A stretch of DNA of 64,000 nucleotides, from assembly GCA_029959195.1 (NCBI GenBank), contig CP114119.1:496001-560000 (forward strand). The letters run 5' to 3'. Below the pieces are notes generated by a model. The model was not told the DNA's origin. It saw only the letters and a list, made by a program, of their open reading frames with translations, and ran no database searches. Below, in pieces: positions 12,468 through 23,798 of the stretch. How positions within the stretch are numbered: position 1 is the first letter of the stretch; the number at the start of each line of letters is the position of its first letter. The position numbers and the translations under genes are program-made. Source of the DNA: Dictyophora rubrovolvata (Eukaryota; Basidiomycota; Agaricomycetes; Phallales; Phallaceae).

Positions 12468-13960
12468 GCTTTGAGTCTTAAGTTATTAGCAGAAGTCGTC
12501 ATGTAATCACTAGCCTGTCTCAGCTTGTAGGGCTGTTTCTATGCGGAATAAATTGATTTGATGTCTATTCTATTTGATGAGTGTTGGGGATTTTGATACT
12601 TGCTTTATATGATCGAACAAGCCCTTATATACATGCTTGGGCGGCGCGGCGCGGCCCCGCCTTACATGGCTTTACTGCTAGGAACCAGGGTGTTGTTCGA
12701 GATAAAGAAGGGGGGGTGATGGAAACGGAGGGTGGTGGTGTTCAAAAGAATAAAATGTTTTTTAGAGTGTAAAAATAGAGAGAAAGTAAGGATGATTTCG
12801 TAGAATAAAGCGCAAAGTCTTGAGAATGCGACTTTGATTTTTAGCTTCTTATTAGTTTCAGTGAGAGAAGAAAGGCGTTTTTTTTCAATCTAATACAGCT
12901 TGTTTGAATACATTGAAATACGTTTTCTGTCTACTTTTCCCGATTTAATTGGAGCATTTTATTCCTTATTTAACGGAACGAGTCTTTGAAGAAAACTGGA
13001 AAAGGCCCAGATGGATTAAAAGGGCATAAAGAACGAACAAAATGAGGCGACGGAACTGCGGAAAAACAGAGAGAAACGGGGTTCAAAATGAATAAAATAC
13101 CTTTAATCGAGATTTGAACGAAAAGTAGGGAAAGTCGATGCTAGTTGAAGGGATTGTCGGACTCGGTGTAAGTACAAAACGAGCGCCTTCTGGTTTGAAC
13201 CAGAGACTTTTCGGCCGCGAATGTCTGAAGGCGCATACGTCGCGATCTGAGCGCTGAGGCCGAGATAAGATGCATCGCGATCCTCGGTTTGGCACTCTCA
13301 GCACCATTGTTCTGTGATTCATCGTATGTCGAGGTTTTACATTGACGCCATTGTAGTGCGGTGGGCCTTAGGTTAACTGGACCTTTGTGTCATACGCTGT
13401 TATACTCGGTTATGCTGCCGTCGTGGCCACAGTTCGAGCTTCAGGTGGCGGAGCTGAGTGTCAAAATTGACTGCCTATCGGCAACTGATGCCGCCAATTT
13501 TCAAACCTTGTTTAAATCTTCTCCACAAAATGTCTCTACATCTTCTGTGTGGGTTAATCGCAAACCCAACTTAACTTCAAACTATCGATAATCTCACTTC
13601 GTTCTTATGATTTGAAATGTATAATATCGGCTTTTCCTGAACTCACGTTTCCACATCCTTTTGGATAATTTTTGATCATCCTCAGACCGCCATCATACTC
13701 TGCATTGATTCAAACCGCGGTCTGTGGGTAAATAGTAACTCGTCTCACCAAGCGATCTTCTTATTAAACTCAACGTCGGCTTTTTCAAACGCATCCGGGA
13801 GGTGAAGCGTTCCAGTATATGTAACATTGAGTAATAATTTAAAGTCTGCACGCTGAGTACGTCTTGTTTTCCTGGTTATTATAAACTTATTATTTTCACT
13901 GTATGGATAGATTCAGAGTTGGTAATACGGAAAGCATGAAATTTGAGTTCAGATTTAATA
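12468..13960. other. Intergenic, no supported gene
   Basis: AT-rich with poly-T tracts and a short GC-rich palindromic patch near 12641-12662. A tRNA-like segment near 13165-13320 on the minus strand has a B-box-like motif but does not fold as a tRNA. Confidence 0.4.
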
Positions 13961-14112
13961 GGGGATGTCAGGGTAATAAGTAGGCCGTTTCAAGGCTATC
14001 AAGGCCGTTTCGCAGCTTGGGCTGTCCGTTCCGATGCGTTGGATGCCGTTTTGCTGAAATCGAAACGGACAGCGAAACGACCTTGAAATGGCTTACTTAC
14101 CCTGACATCCCC
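13961..14112. mobile_element. MITE with TA target site
   Basis: 152-bp palindromic unit with terminal inverted repeats starting GGGGATGTCAGGGTAA, imperfect for about 35 bp, flanked on both sides by TA. Inner inverted segments (around a GCCGTTTC motif) make most of the unit foldable. The TA duplication suggests mobilisation by a Tc1/mariner-type transposase. No coding capacity. Confidence 0.75.
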
Positions 14113-14613
14113 TACTGAAGCCCTGAAGGAGTTACAAAGAAACTTTTGAGTGGCGCATTGGGTCTACTAATTACTGTATTGCATTGTAGGGTGATAATAC
14201 CAAGTTTAACCTCCATCGGCGGACATGTTTTGTTGCTTAGTCGTTTGACCGTCCACTAGCAGCTACTAGCACTGCTTTGCGGCCAAGCTACCCTGTCACT
14301 CACCCCATATTATGTACATACCACTTTGTTTTATCCCCGTCGTAGATATCATGGTTCGTTGTTTTTCTCTGTGTTATTGACTTGCATTCGACTTTGATCA
14401 ACTATTAATAATAGGCCTAAGGATCTACTTCTCGAGCCCTTCTTGAGTACCTTTTTAGAATTCGTCCTCACCGCGGGCAGGGTCCCAGATATAATTAAAT
14501 CCGTGGAGCCGCAAGCACCGGGCTCGGGGTAAGACATTTAAAGACGCGTGGACGGGGTTAAATGCCGCATAGAGTTTCGTTTGCACTATCACAGACTATC
14601 ACAGAAATCTGGC
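14113..14613. other. Upstream region of the P450 gene
   Basis: No gene seen; presumed promoter of the gene starting at 14614. Confidence 0.4.
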
Positions 14614-16800
14614 ATGGCTCAGTCATCCAAACTATCGTCTTTCGTGCCCCTCTTCCCGTCTTCCATTCGCCAAATTTCTTCTAATCCTTTACAAGCAGCA
14701 TTACTTGTCGACGTATCATGCGCTTTTGTAAGATATAGTCTCCCTGTAGTCTCCCGTGCACTCCTAACAATGAATCCAGCTTGCTCATGCATGGTTTCGA
14801 AAATTTGAGCCAGACGATGTTAGAGGCGGCTTTATCCGACTAGCCTTTTTCGCGATCGCACCCATCGCAACAGCAGTAATAAATCTCCCGTCGACTCAAC
14901 CTTGGCTAAATGGTCTTTTACACTTTAGTCTTTTCGCGAGTGTCTTGCTATTCTCCATCTTATTCTATCGTGTTTCCCCGTTTCATCCTATGGCTAAATA
15001 TCCCGGACCACTGATTTGCAAATTATCAAAGTTATGGATGGCTTGGCTATTTCATAAAGGAAAAGTGCATATGTATCTAAAGGAGCTTCACGATAAACAC
15101 GGATCCATTGTTCGAATTGGTAATCCCAATATTCTCTTTTTTTTTCAAACATCACTGATTACACCACCATGTCATTCTACAAGGTCCAAACGAACTCTCC
15201 GTAGTAAATGTCGACCTCCTCCCTAGCATCCTAGGACAGCAAGGCATGCCCAAAGGTCCGATGTGGGAGGGCAGACAACCCAACTATATCAAAAACCGGA
15301 AAACAGGCGGCAGTATCATCTCTTTGCGCGATGCTACTCTCCACGCCAAGCATCGTAAACCATGGACTCGCGCATTCGGTCCTGGTCCATTGCAAGATTA
15401 TGAAGAATCTCTCATGACTCGTGCAAACGAGATGGTTGAGCATTTGAAACAAAATTGCAAGAATTCGCAGGGCGAAGTTGGCAATGTTGATATGGCCCGG
15501 TATATTACGCTTTTTAGGTATGGGCTCCCCTTCTTCAAGTTGGGTAAATAATATATCATAACTGAATCATGCATGTTCAGCTTCGACCTTATGGGAGATA
15601 TAGTGTAAGTTCCATGCCCACACATCTTTTAGAACTCAGAACTTAAGTTCCCCTTGCGACTAGCTTTGGAGAAGGCTTCAGTCTCATGCGTGATGGCGAC
15701 GAAAACGGATACTTAGATGGCATACAAAGGGCGATCAAGTCAATTTTTCTCCTTCATTCGACCACTGTCCATTCTAAACTCCGTAATTAGGTCTACAGCG
15801 GTTCTTATGGCAATTCCCTGGGCTACAGACTTTTCTCGTTTTACCCAACTATTCGCTAGTAAAAGCACCAACGGACAGTTCAGTACTCTAGCATTTCAAC
15901 TGGCGCAAAGGCGGATTCAAAAAGGCTCAGAGAAACGAGATTTATTTTACCATTTGGTATTACATTTTCCTCCATTTGATTCTCCTAATTAATCATTACT
16001 TAGTCCGCAAATATGGACATGCCCAATGAGAAACTAGTCACCTCAAACGCAAGTTTCGCTGTACTAGCTGGATTGGATACAACCTCCTCCGTACTTTGCG
16101 GGACACTTTTTTATCTGCTTAGATATCCCGATTATATGCAACATTTGCGAAAAGAACTTGACGAAGCTTTCACGTCATCCGCCGATATCAAATGTGATAA
16201 ACTGATTCACTTGGAGTGGTTGAACGCTATAATGTCTGTGTGGACTTTAATTTTCTTATCATAACTAATTACCCATGCTTTTCTCTCTCTTTCTAGAAAC
16301 GAAGTAATGCGTATTCAGCCACCCCTTTTATCGTATATGCAAAGAGCACCCGCTGAGAACAGCGGAGGAAAACGTGTAGGAGACATGTACGTGGTCCTCA
16401 TAATTCAACGAATTAACCATAGAACTTCACGCGCGTGCACAGGTTTATCCCTGAACGAGCAGCCGTAATAGTCCCCCCTTACGTCTTACACCGCGACCCC
16501 CGTTACTTCTCCCCAAACCCAACTCAATTCTGGCCTGAACGATGGCTCGCAAACACAAATGAGAAACCAACCTTAAACCGCTCCGCGTTTATCCCATTCT
16601 CAATGGGACCCGCAAGCTGTGCCGGAAAACCATTGGCATGGTCGCAGTTGAGATATATAACAGCTTTGTTGATTTATAATTTTGATTTTCTGTTTGATCG
16701 AGAGTATAATCCGTCGCAGTGGGAGGAGGATTTGTTGGATAAGCTTATGGTTATCAAGGGTTCTTTGCCTGTGCAGATGAAGATTAGGGTTCGATCATAG
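14614..16800 (+). CDS. Cytochrome P450 monooxygenase
   Basis: Heme-thiolate monooxygenase, probably ER-anchored. At least nine exons, all with GT-AG introns, give a continuous frame of about 520-530 residues from the ATG at 14614. In order: an N-terminal hydrophobic anchor (FAIAPIATAV, LLHFSLFASVLLFSILFY); SPFHPMAKYPGP proline hinge; helix C region with HAKHRKPWTRAFG; I-helix AGLDTTSS; ExxR in NEVMRIQP; the PERF-type FWPERW; heme loop FSMGPASCAGKP with the Cys ligand; TAG stop before 16801. An apparent frame change near 15740 is explained by an intron at about 15736-15790. The 5' splicing (38-codon first exon ending at 14727) follows the layout I recall for a large agaric P450 clan. Substrate is unknown. 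No related pathway genes adjoin it. Confidence 0.88.
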
Positions 16801-17432
16801 GATGTATTGCCTGAACCTTTGACGTATTCGTCGTGCTTTAGTTTTGTGCTGATTTTCTGTATTCTATTATTTATATTTTATGCAATTCTCGTTACACACA
16901 ATTTGCAGACAACAAGCAATTTGATAATTTGAACACGGACGGGTTACAGTAAAGGTCAGACTCCTACCCACATTTTAGTGACCATCCCAGGGTGCGGGGT
17001 TTTAATAATATGGGTGTATATGGGTGTATATGGGTGTTGTGCGTGAATTTTAGAATTCCGGAACTTTATTCGCAGAAAATGTGAAAAGACGACTAGCAAA
17101 AAATGTTAAGTGAGCGTGCCATGTTTGGCACACTGTGTCATGGCTACTCACTCAGACTAGAGGGAGGGGATCCTGTAATGTTTCATTACAGATATTGCAG
17201 CCCAGTTCTTACAGGTTCACAAACTAACAGTGAAAACTGTATATTCACAGGTAAATGGTAAGAAAGGCTGCCAGTGCCTTTACTGCCTTGCGGTATTTAC
17301 ATGGTGTACAGTGCCTACATACTATTACATAACATTCTACATAATGCATGTGCTAAGTTGCATTGTAGGACTCCAAAAATAAAAGTGATGTGCAGGCTAG
17401 ATATAATCGGAATTACGAAGATATTTGATTAT
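16801..17432. other. Intergenic with short repeats
   Basis: Holds a 10-bp unit (ATGGGTGTAT) repeated nearly three times at about 17008-17037 and, at 17142-17173, a fragment of the 405-bp TGTCAGGG repeat found further right. No gene. Confidence 0.5.
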
Positions 17433-18079
17433 TGTTACGTATGGTGGCCCGAAGCTATTCCGGATAGTTCCGAAGAAGTCCGGACCACAGGGTCAGATGG
17501 GAGACGGAGTACTGAAGTATGGGGTGAGGGACTTGGCTTCAACTTATATGTTGCACCCACTCGCCCAGCTTACGATATCCCTCGATTTTGGAATATGAGG
17601 AAGTATGTAAGTACATACAAGTCCAATGACATGTGATATGACAATGGAGTACAAGTCCACGTCGTCTTTGACGACGTGAATGATAAGTATGAGTTGACTC
17701 AAACATTAAGTCCGAGCCAACTACGCAATACGGATTAAGAGTACAAGATGGATTAGAGATGAGAGAGTAACTGATTAAACTGATTATATTCAGACTGAGG
17801 ATCCACAGCTGAGGGAGCTGGGGTTTAAATACAGGAGGGAGCGGAACTACATAAATGGGGATAATGACAAATAAGGGAAAGTGGGAATTGACTAGTGCAG
17901 GCCAAGATGACAACCAGGTACCTTATTACTAAGCGACTGGAATACACATCCCCTTAAGGAAGGTGTCTGATATGGAGTATGGATGGAGTACGGTCTTGGA
18001 GTTAAGGGGAAATATGGGGTATGTAGTACGGGATTCGGAATAGTCCGGGTTTGGACTCTGGGGCACACAGGGCGTGACA
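17433..18079 (-). mobile_element. Solo LTR (family L1) with TSD ATTAT
   Basis: 647 bp, reading TGTCACGCCC...ACGTAACA on the minus strand, flanked by perfect 5-bp duplications ATTAT at 17428-17432 and 18080-18084. A related unit lies at 30843-31368. TATTTAAAC-type and TATAAG-type boxes occur inside. No internal region, so a solo LTR left by recombination. Confidence 0.85.
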
Positions 18080-18244
18080 ATTATAGAGGTTGTCTAGTAT
18101 CTGTGGAGTGGGTCCTAGTGCTGAATTTGATAAGAGAGTGGGGGATAATGGGAGTGTGATAAAGAATGTGTGTTGATGTCGAATCAACAACAGCAACAGT
18201 AACAGCAAACACAACACCAACAAAAGTTTGACTTAGGTGTGTAT

Positions 18245-18649
18245 TGTCAGGGCTACTCACTCAGACTAGAGGGAGGGGATCCTAAGTAATTATATTTTGG
18301 GAAAAATACTAACTCACCTAGAGGGAGGGGATCCTAAGAGAACAAACTTAGGGATCCCTCCTCTAGGGCTACTAACTATATACTATGAAAAATGGCAAAG
18401 GTCATACGCGGCCTTCGGTTCATGGACTGGGCATGGATATGCACCGGTCCTGGGCTTTAGCCGGGGCCTAGGCCATGGCTCTGATGGGAACAGATGCTCA
18501 GCACCCGTTGAAGGGAAAAATGAGAATACAGAAGGAGAGGGAAATGCAAGAGATGTGATAAAATGCGAGAAATATGGAAATGAATAAAATAGACCAGAAC
18601 CAGAGATAAACAGAGGAAAAGAAAGGGACAATGCTAGCATACCCTGACA
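18245..18649 (+). repeat. 405-bp TGTCAGGG repeat, copy R1
   Basis: Begins TGTCAGGGCTACTCACTCAG and ends GCTAGCATACCCTGACA, with 8-bp inverted ends and inner repeats of a CTAGAGGGAGGGGATCC-type motif. No target duplication. Its right edge abuts a fragment of the 2.26-kb unit. Could be a solo LTR (TG...CA ends) of the gypsy element at 19756-23391, or a non-autonomous DNA element. Confidence 0.75.
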
Positions 18650-19048
18650 CCGAGGCCTCACTCAGAGTAATCCAAAGAAATAGACGTGAGTGTAGAAATA
18701 GACTAGAGACAAAACCTTGACTTGAACTTGACTTAAACTGAACTAAAACTTGAGACAACCGTTCTGGTAGATTGCTGCTGTTACACGTATTTACATACAG
18801 TATTTATACTGTTCTGAACAAAAGAAATATTTTTGGAATTTTTGGAAGGTTTAACAATAAGCAATTGTAAACCATTTTCATGAAACAATAAAAGAAGAAG
18901 AAAAGGAGAGGAAGAGTTATAATTGGGGAGAACAACAAGCGATGAGGAATTTTTAAAGAGGAAATAGAAGTACAATAAACACAAACAGTCCCAATTTGGA
19001 AGAAAAGCGATACTCTCCTTTTTTACCATTTTTGCACCATACTGCCAC
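18650..19048 (-). mobile_element. Fragment E of the 2.26-kb TG...CA unit
   Basis: Matches, on the minus strand, the TATA-to-U5-like part of the unit seen whole at 26397-28651 but clearly diverged from it. Cut off on both sides by 405-bp repeats. Old fossil fragment. Confidence 0.7.
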
Positions 19049-19349
19049 TGTCAGGGCTACTCTCTCAGACTAGAGGGAGGGGATCCTAAGTAAAATATAT
19101 TCTAGGAATAATACTAACTCACTTAGAGGGAGGGGATCCTAAGAGAACAAACTTAGGGATCCCTTCTCTAGGGCTACTAACTATATACTATGAAAAACAG
19201 CGAAGGCCACACGCGGCCTTTGGTTCATGGACTGGGCGTGGATACGTGCCGGTCCCAGACTTTTAGCCAGGGCCTAGGCCATGGCTCTGATAAGAATGGG
19301 CACTCAGTACCTATTGGAGGAAAAATGGGAATACGGAAGAAGAGGGAAG
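19049..19349 (+). repeat. 405-bp repeat, truncated copy R2a (left arm of palindrome)
   Basis: First ~301 bp of the repeat in the plus orientation, running straight into an inverted full copy at 19350-19755. Together they form a palindrome with arms of about 300 bp. Confidence 0.75.
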
Positions 19350-19755
19350 TGTCAAGGTACGCTAGCGTCATCCCCTTATTTTTCTACATTTATCTTTGGT
19401 TCTGGTCTATTTTATTTATTTCCATATTTCTCATATTCTATCCCATCTCTTGCATTTCCCTCTCCTTCCATATTCCCATTTTTCCTCCAATGGGCACTGA
19501 GTGCCCATTCTCATCAGAGCCATGGCCTAGGCCCCGGCTAAAAGTCCGGGACCGGCACGTATCCACGCCCAGTCCATGAACCAAAGGCCATGTGTGGCCT
19601 TCGCCGTTTTTCATAGTATATAGTTAGTAGCCCTAGAGGAGGGATCCCTAAGTTTGTTCTCTTAGGATCCCCTCCCTCTAAGTGAGTTAGTATTATTCCT
19701 AGAATATATTTTACTTAGGATCCCCTCCCTCTAGTCTGAGAGAGTAGCCCTGACA
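19350..19755 (-). repeat. 405-bp repeat, full copy R2b (right arm of palindrome)
   Basis: Full-length unit in the opposite orientation to R2a. Its right edge abuts the RNase H-like part of the gypsy remains. Confidence 0.75.
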
Positions 19756-22700
19756 CCCAGGATGTGCTGGAGGGTGAAGTTGAATCAAGCAAGATAGACT
19801 GACTACTGAGCTTGTTGATGATTGAGGTTGCGAGCAGTCATAAAGTACTCTAAGTTCTTATGGTCAGTGCAAATGTCGATGGGGTGACTTGCGCCTTTGA
19901 GAAAGTGTTGCCATTCTTCTAAGGCTCAAATTATCGCCAGCATTTCCTTGTCATGAATCTCGTAGTTGCATTCTACGGGGCTCAGGGCTTTCAAGAAGAA
20001 CGCGACTGGGTGCCATTTACCATCCTCGTCTGATAGCTGTGAGAGAACTGCATCAGAAGTAGAGTCGGAGCTGTCTGCCTCAACTTTGTAGGGTTTAGCA
20101 GGGTCTGGGATGAGCAAGATGGGAGCCAAAGTGATTGAGAGCTTGAGTGCATCGAAGGCTTGCTGACAATTGTTGGACCAGACGAACAAAGTGTCCTTTT
20201 TGGTCAGACCGAACATTGGGAGTGCGATATGAGAGAAGTCTTTGATGAAACGATGATAGAAATTAGCAAAACTGAGGAAGGATTGAACTTCAGTGATATT
20301 TCTCGGGACAGGCCAGTCTCTGACAGCTGAGACCTTCGCAGGATCCATTTCGACAGTGTTCTCGGATATGACCATCCTAAGGTACTCAATTTTGGTCTGG
20401 CAGAACTCGCATTTCTCTACCTTAAGGTATAGCTGGTGCTCGCGAAGCCATTCGAGTACGTGTTGAATAATACAATGGTGTTCCTCCAAGTCTCGTGTAT
20501 AGATGAGGATATCATCAATATACACAGCAATGACACCTTCTAAGATTATGTCCTCAAAGATTTTGTTCATCATTGTCTGAAAGGTGGCTGGACTGTTAGT
20601 AAGGCCGAAAAACATCACCAAAGGTTCGAAAAGGCCTCTGTTAGTACGAAACGCGGCCTTCCACTCATCGCCTTCCTTTATCCGCACATTGTTGTAGCCC
20701 CATCGAACATCAAGCTTTGTGAAGTAGCGGGCACCCTGCAACTTATTGACGAGTTCCGGGATAAGGGACAATGGATAGCGGTTCTTGATTGTCATCGTGT
20801 TCAGAGCTCGGTAATCTTGAATGAGACGAAGGGAGCCATCCTTCTTTTTGATAAAGAAGACTGGTGAGGCCATCGGTGACTTCAAGAGTCAGATCCGTCC
20901 TGATTTGAGGTTTTCCTCTAGAAACATATCCAACTCGGCCTGTTCCTTTGGTGACAGCAGGTAGATCTTACTAGATTTGGGCTCTGAGCCTGAGACGAGT
21001 TCTATTGGGTGATCCTATTTCTTTGACATCAGTAGTGAATCAAAGGATTCTTTGGAAAAGATGTCGTCAAAGTCATGGAATTGTTCAGGCACGATATCAC
21101 AAAAACCCTTGGGGGCTGGAGTATCTGAGTTCTTGGTGTGAGCTTGGGCAAGTCTCTGCGAGATGGTCTCAGTTGCACCAATGTGATGGACCTCAGGTCT
21201 AGTGTCAACCATTGAAATACCAAAGAGTCGATCGCCATCCTCCAGTTGGAGCTCATCTTCCATGTCTGCCAGATCAGGCATGTCAGGATCTTCAGCTTCA
21301 GTATTGTCAAGCTTTATATCTGCAGACATTTGGATCTGTCAAAAAGAACCTTTAGTGCGACAACCTGAAGGCCAGCTGGGTGCACAGGAATGACATTGGG
21401 GACTACAACACGTCAGTTCTACCTCTCCAGCAGTATAGTCAATCACCGGGTTGTGGGCCTTGAATCAAGGTAGCCCCAGTAATACAGGATATTTCCCGAG
21501 TGCAGTGACAGCAAATAGGATGCGTTCAGAGTGGGACCGATACCTCATAACCAGATCAACCACATGTGTAATGGCACCAGCCTGGTTGGGTGTACCATCA
21601 ACATTAAATACAGGAATAGGTTTCAGGAGTTTGACAGTTGGGAGTCGATATCTCTCAATGAAATTGTGGTCCAGGAACATACCACTAGCACCTGTATCAA
21701 GTATGGCTTTGCTGGTGATCAGATCTCCTATGTTGGTACTCTGGAGCTCTACTGAAATTTCAAGTTTCTGAGTACTGGTGTTGGCTGCAAGTCGATATTT
21801 GGAGGGTAATGACTTCCACTTTGAAGTCGAAAGTCATAGAGGTGACGGCATAGAAGAGGGTGTAGGGAGAGGGGTCTTTAGGAGATACAGCAGGGGTAAT
21901 AGGATTCAAATTACTATCATTATTTTGTTCACGATCTATGTACAAAATGTCAAATCTATTGAATGTCGGCAATGAGGGTGTATCCTTCACTCATTGCCTT
22001 TCTGAAAATCCTCTGTTACTACTGGTACAGGAATCTCTTCTTCTTCTGTTGGTCCAGGCCCTGCACGACTCTGTGCTTCTATAACATCCTTTTGGGTGAG
22101 GAGCAGTTCGACAAGGTTATCAATCTCATCTGTGTTCATGAAACAAATATCATGTGTGCGAGGACAGTCACGCATGAGATGCCCAGCTTGTCTACAATGG
22201 TAACATCTAGTGGATTCTGTGGTCGTCTGTCGACGTGTGGTATCAATGTCCATCAGGTCATGACATTGTTGAGGTTGAACCAGAATTGATGGCCTAGATG
22301 AGGCAGCGGCAAACCCAGGAGCAACTGGCCTAGGAGGTGGGAATGGAGGTGGTTGATACTGGGGGATAGTGGGTCTTAGAGGCAGGAAGGGTGCCGGTCT
22401 AGGACAAGATATAGGAGCCATCATCAAGTGGTTAGGAACCGACGGGGTTGGGAGCTGGTGATGTCGAGTAGCACTGAAGGCTTCATTTGCTCTTCTATCT
22501 TGATCAAAAACACGTACAGCCTTGACCCAGCCTTTGAAATCTTCGTATGTGAGTCGGCTCTGCATGGTAGTAATCTTGGACTGAATTGTTAGGTCTAATC
22601 CCTGCCGAAAGTGCATTGTGATGGCGAAGCCATCTGTGAAGCCAGCATGTTCTATGAGGACATTGAAGGAGTCCACATAATCCTCTACAGTTTGACCTCC

Positions 22701-23391
22701 TTGAGCATATCTGCCAGATAGGAGGAGGTTGAGGGTGTTGTCATGTTTAGTTAAGGGCAGAAATTCCTCTTCAAACTTGAGTCAGAACTCTCCCCAAGTC
22801 GCAAAAGGAATGATACCTGTGAGGTACTTCTGTAGCAGGCTATTGGCAAAAACGTGGGCGCAGCCGTCGTTCATATACGACAGTGTCCAGATGATCATTT
22901 CTTGGTTGGTCACAAAATCCTTGCTACATGCACTCATATAGATCTGGACAGAGTTTCAAAACATGTGTCCTTTGTTTCTATCACCATCAAAGGACTGAGG
23001 TACTGTGGGACAGGTGTTACGAGAATTTCATGAATCTCGCGTGGAAGATGGAAACAATGCTTGGACTGGGGGAACATTGGCGGATTGAGGGTTTACTGGA
23101 GGTTCTGATAGAGAGTCAGACGGGAGTTGAGGTTGGAGAAACAATTCGAGACAAGATAGGAGTTGTTCGAGTCAAGTGTTACATGTAAGGAAATTTTGTT
23201 CCATAGTCACAAGGTGTTGCTCCAGATTCAGAGTAGCCTGGTTAGGTTCCATGATAGTAAAAATAGCCTAGGTGCACAGTAAGAAGGAGGGGAAGGGTCA
23301 AGTTATAGATAGAACGAGTCATTGTCGAGGATAATTTTCCGAAGGTGAATGTCAATAGAAATGACCAGTCCAGAGGAGAAGTTTGTTCTAC
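19756..23391 (-). mobile_element. Ty3/gypsy (Metaviridae-type) remains: gag, protease, RT, RNase H
   Basis: Minus-strand order from right to left: a gag-like region (about 23250-21987) with a CCHC zinc knuckle (CYHCRQAGHLMRDC); an aspartic-protease-like segment (about 21700-21465); reverse transcriptase (20885-19926, with YIDDILIY and the LTNSPATFQ box); the start of RNase H (to about 19790). Integrase and the 3' end are absent, cut off by the R2b repeat. The coding region is broken in several places and the element is a fossil. The 405-bp repeat R3 sits exactly where a 5' LTR would be expected and in the right orientation, so the repeat may be this family's LTR. Confidence 0.88.
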
Positions 23392-23798
23392 TGTCAGGGC
23401 TACTCACTCAGACTAGAGGGAGAGGATCCTAAGTAACTGTAGTGGATAAATACTAACTAACTCACCTAGAGGGAGGGGATCTTAAGAGAACAAACTTAGG
23501 GATCCCTCCTCTAGGGCTACTAACTATATACTATAAAAAATGGCGAAGGCCATACATGGCCTTCAGTTCATAGACTGGGCATGGATACATACCGGTCCCG
23601 GATCTTTAGCCGGGGCCTAGGCTATGGCTCTGATGGGAATGGGTGCTCAGTGCCCGTTGGAGGGAAAGAAGGGAATACGGAAAGAAGGGAGAATGCAGGA
23701 GATGGGATAAAATACGAGAAATAAGGAAATGAATAAAATAGACCAGAACTGAAGATAAATGTAGGAAAATAAGGGGACAACGCTAGCATACCCTGACA
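23392..23798 (-). repeat. 405-bp repeat, copy R3 (possible 5' LTR of the gypsy remains)
   Basis: 407 bp with TG/CA ends. Read on the minus strand (TGTCAGGGTATGCTAGCG...) it precedes the gag-like region by about 140 bp. No target duplication: the right side abuts a truncated 2.26-kb unit. No obvious tRNA primer site follows it. Confidence 0.7.

Noticed and set aside
13165-13320. tRNA- or SINE-like segment on the minus strand (GGTTCAAACC B-box-like motif, GCGCCTTC/GAAGGCGC stem)
   Set aside because: The T-arm does not pair with a seven-base loop, the stem encloses too short a body, and no anticodon arm can be drawn.
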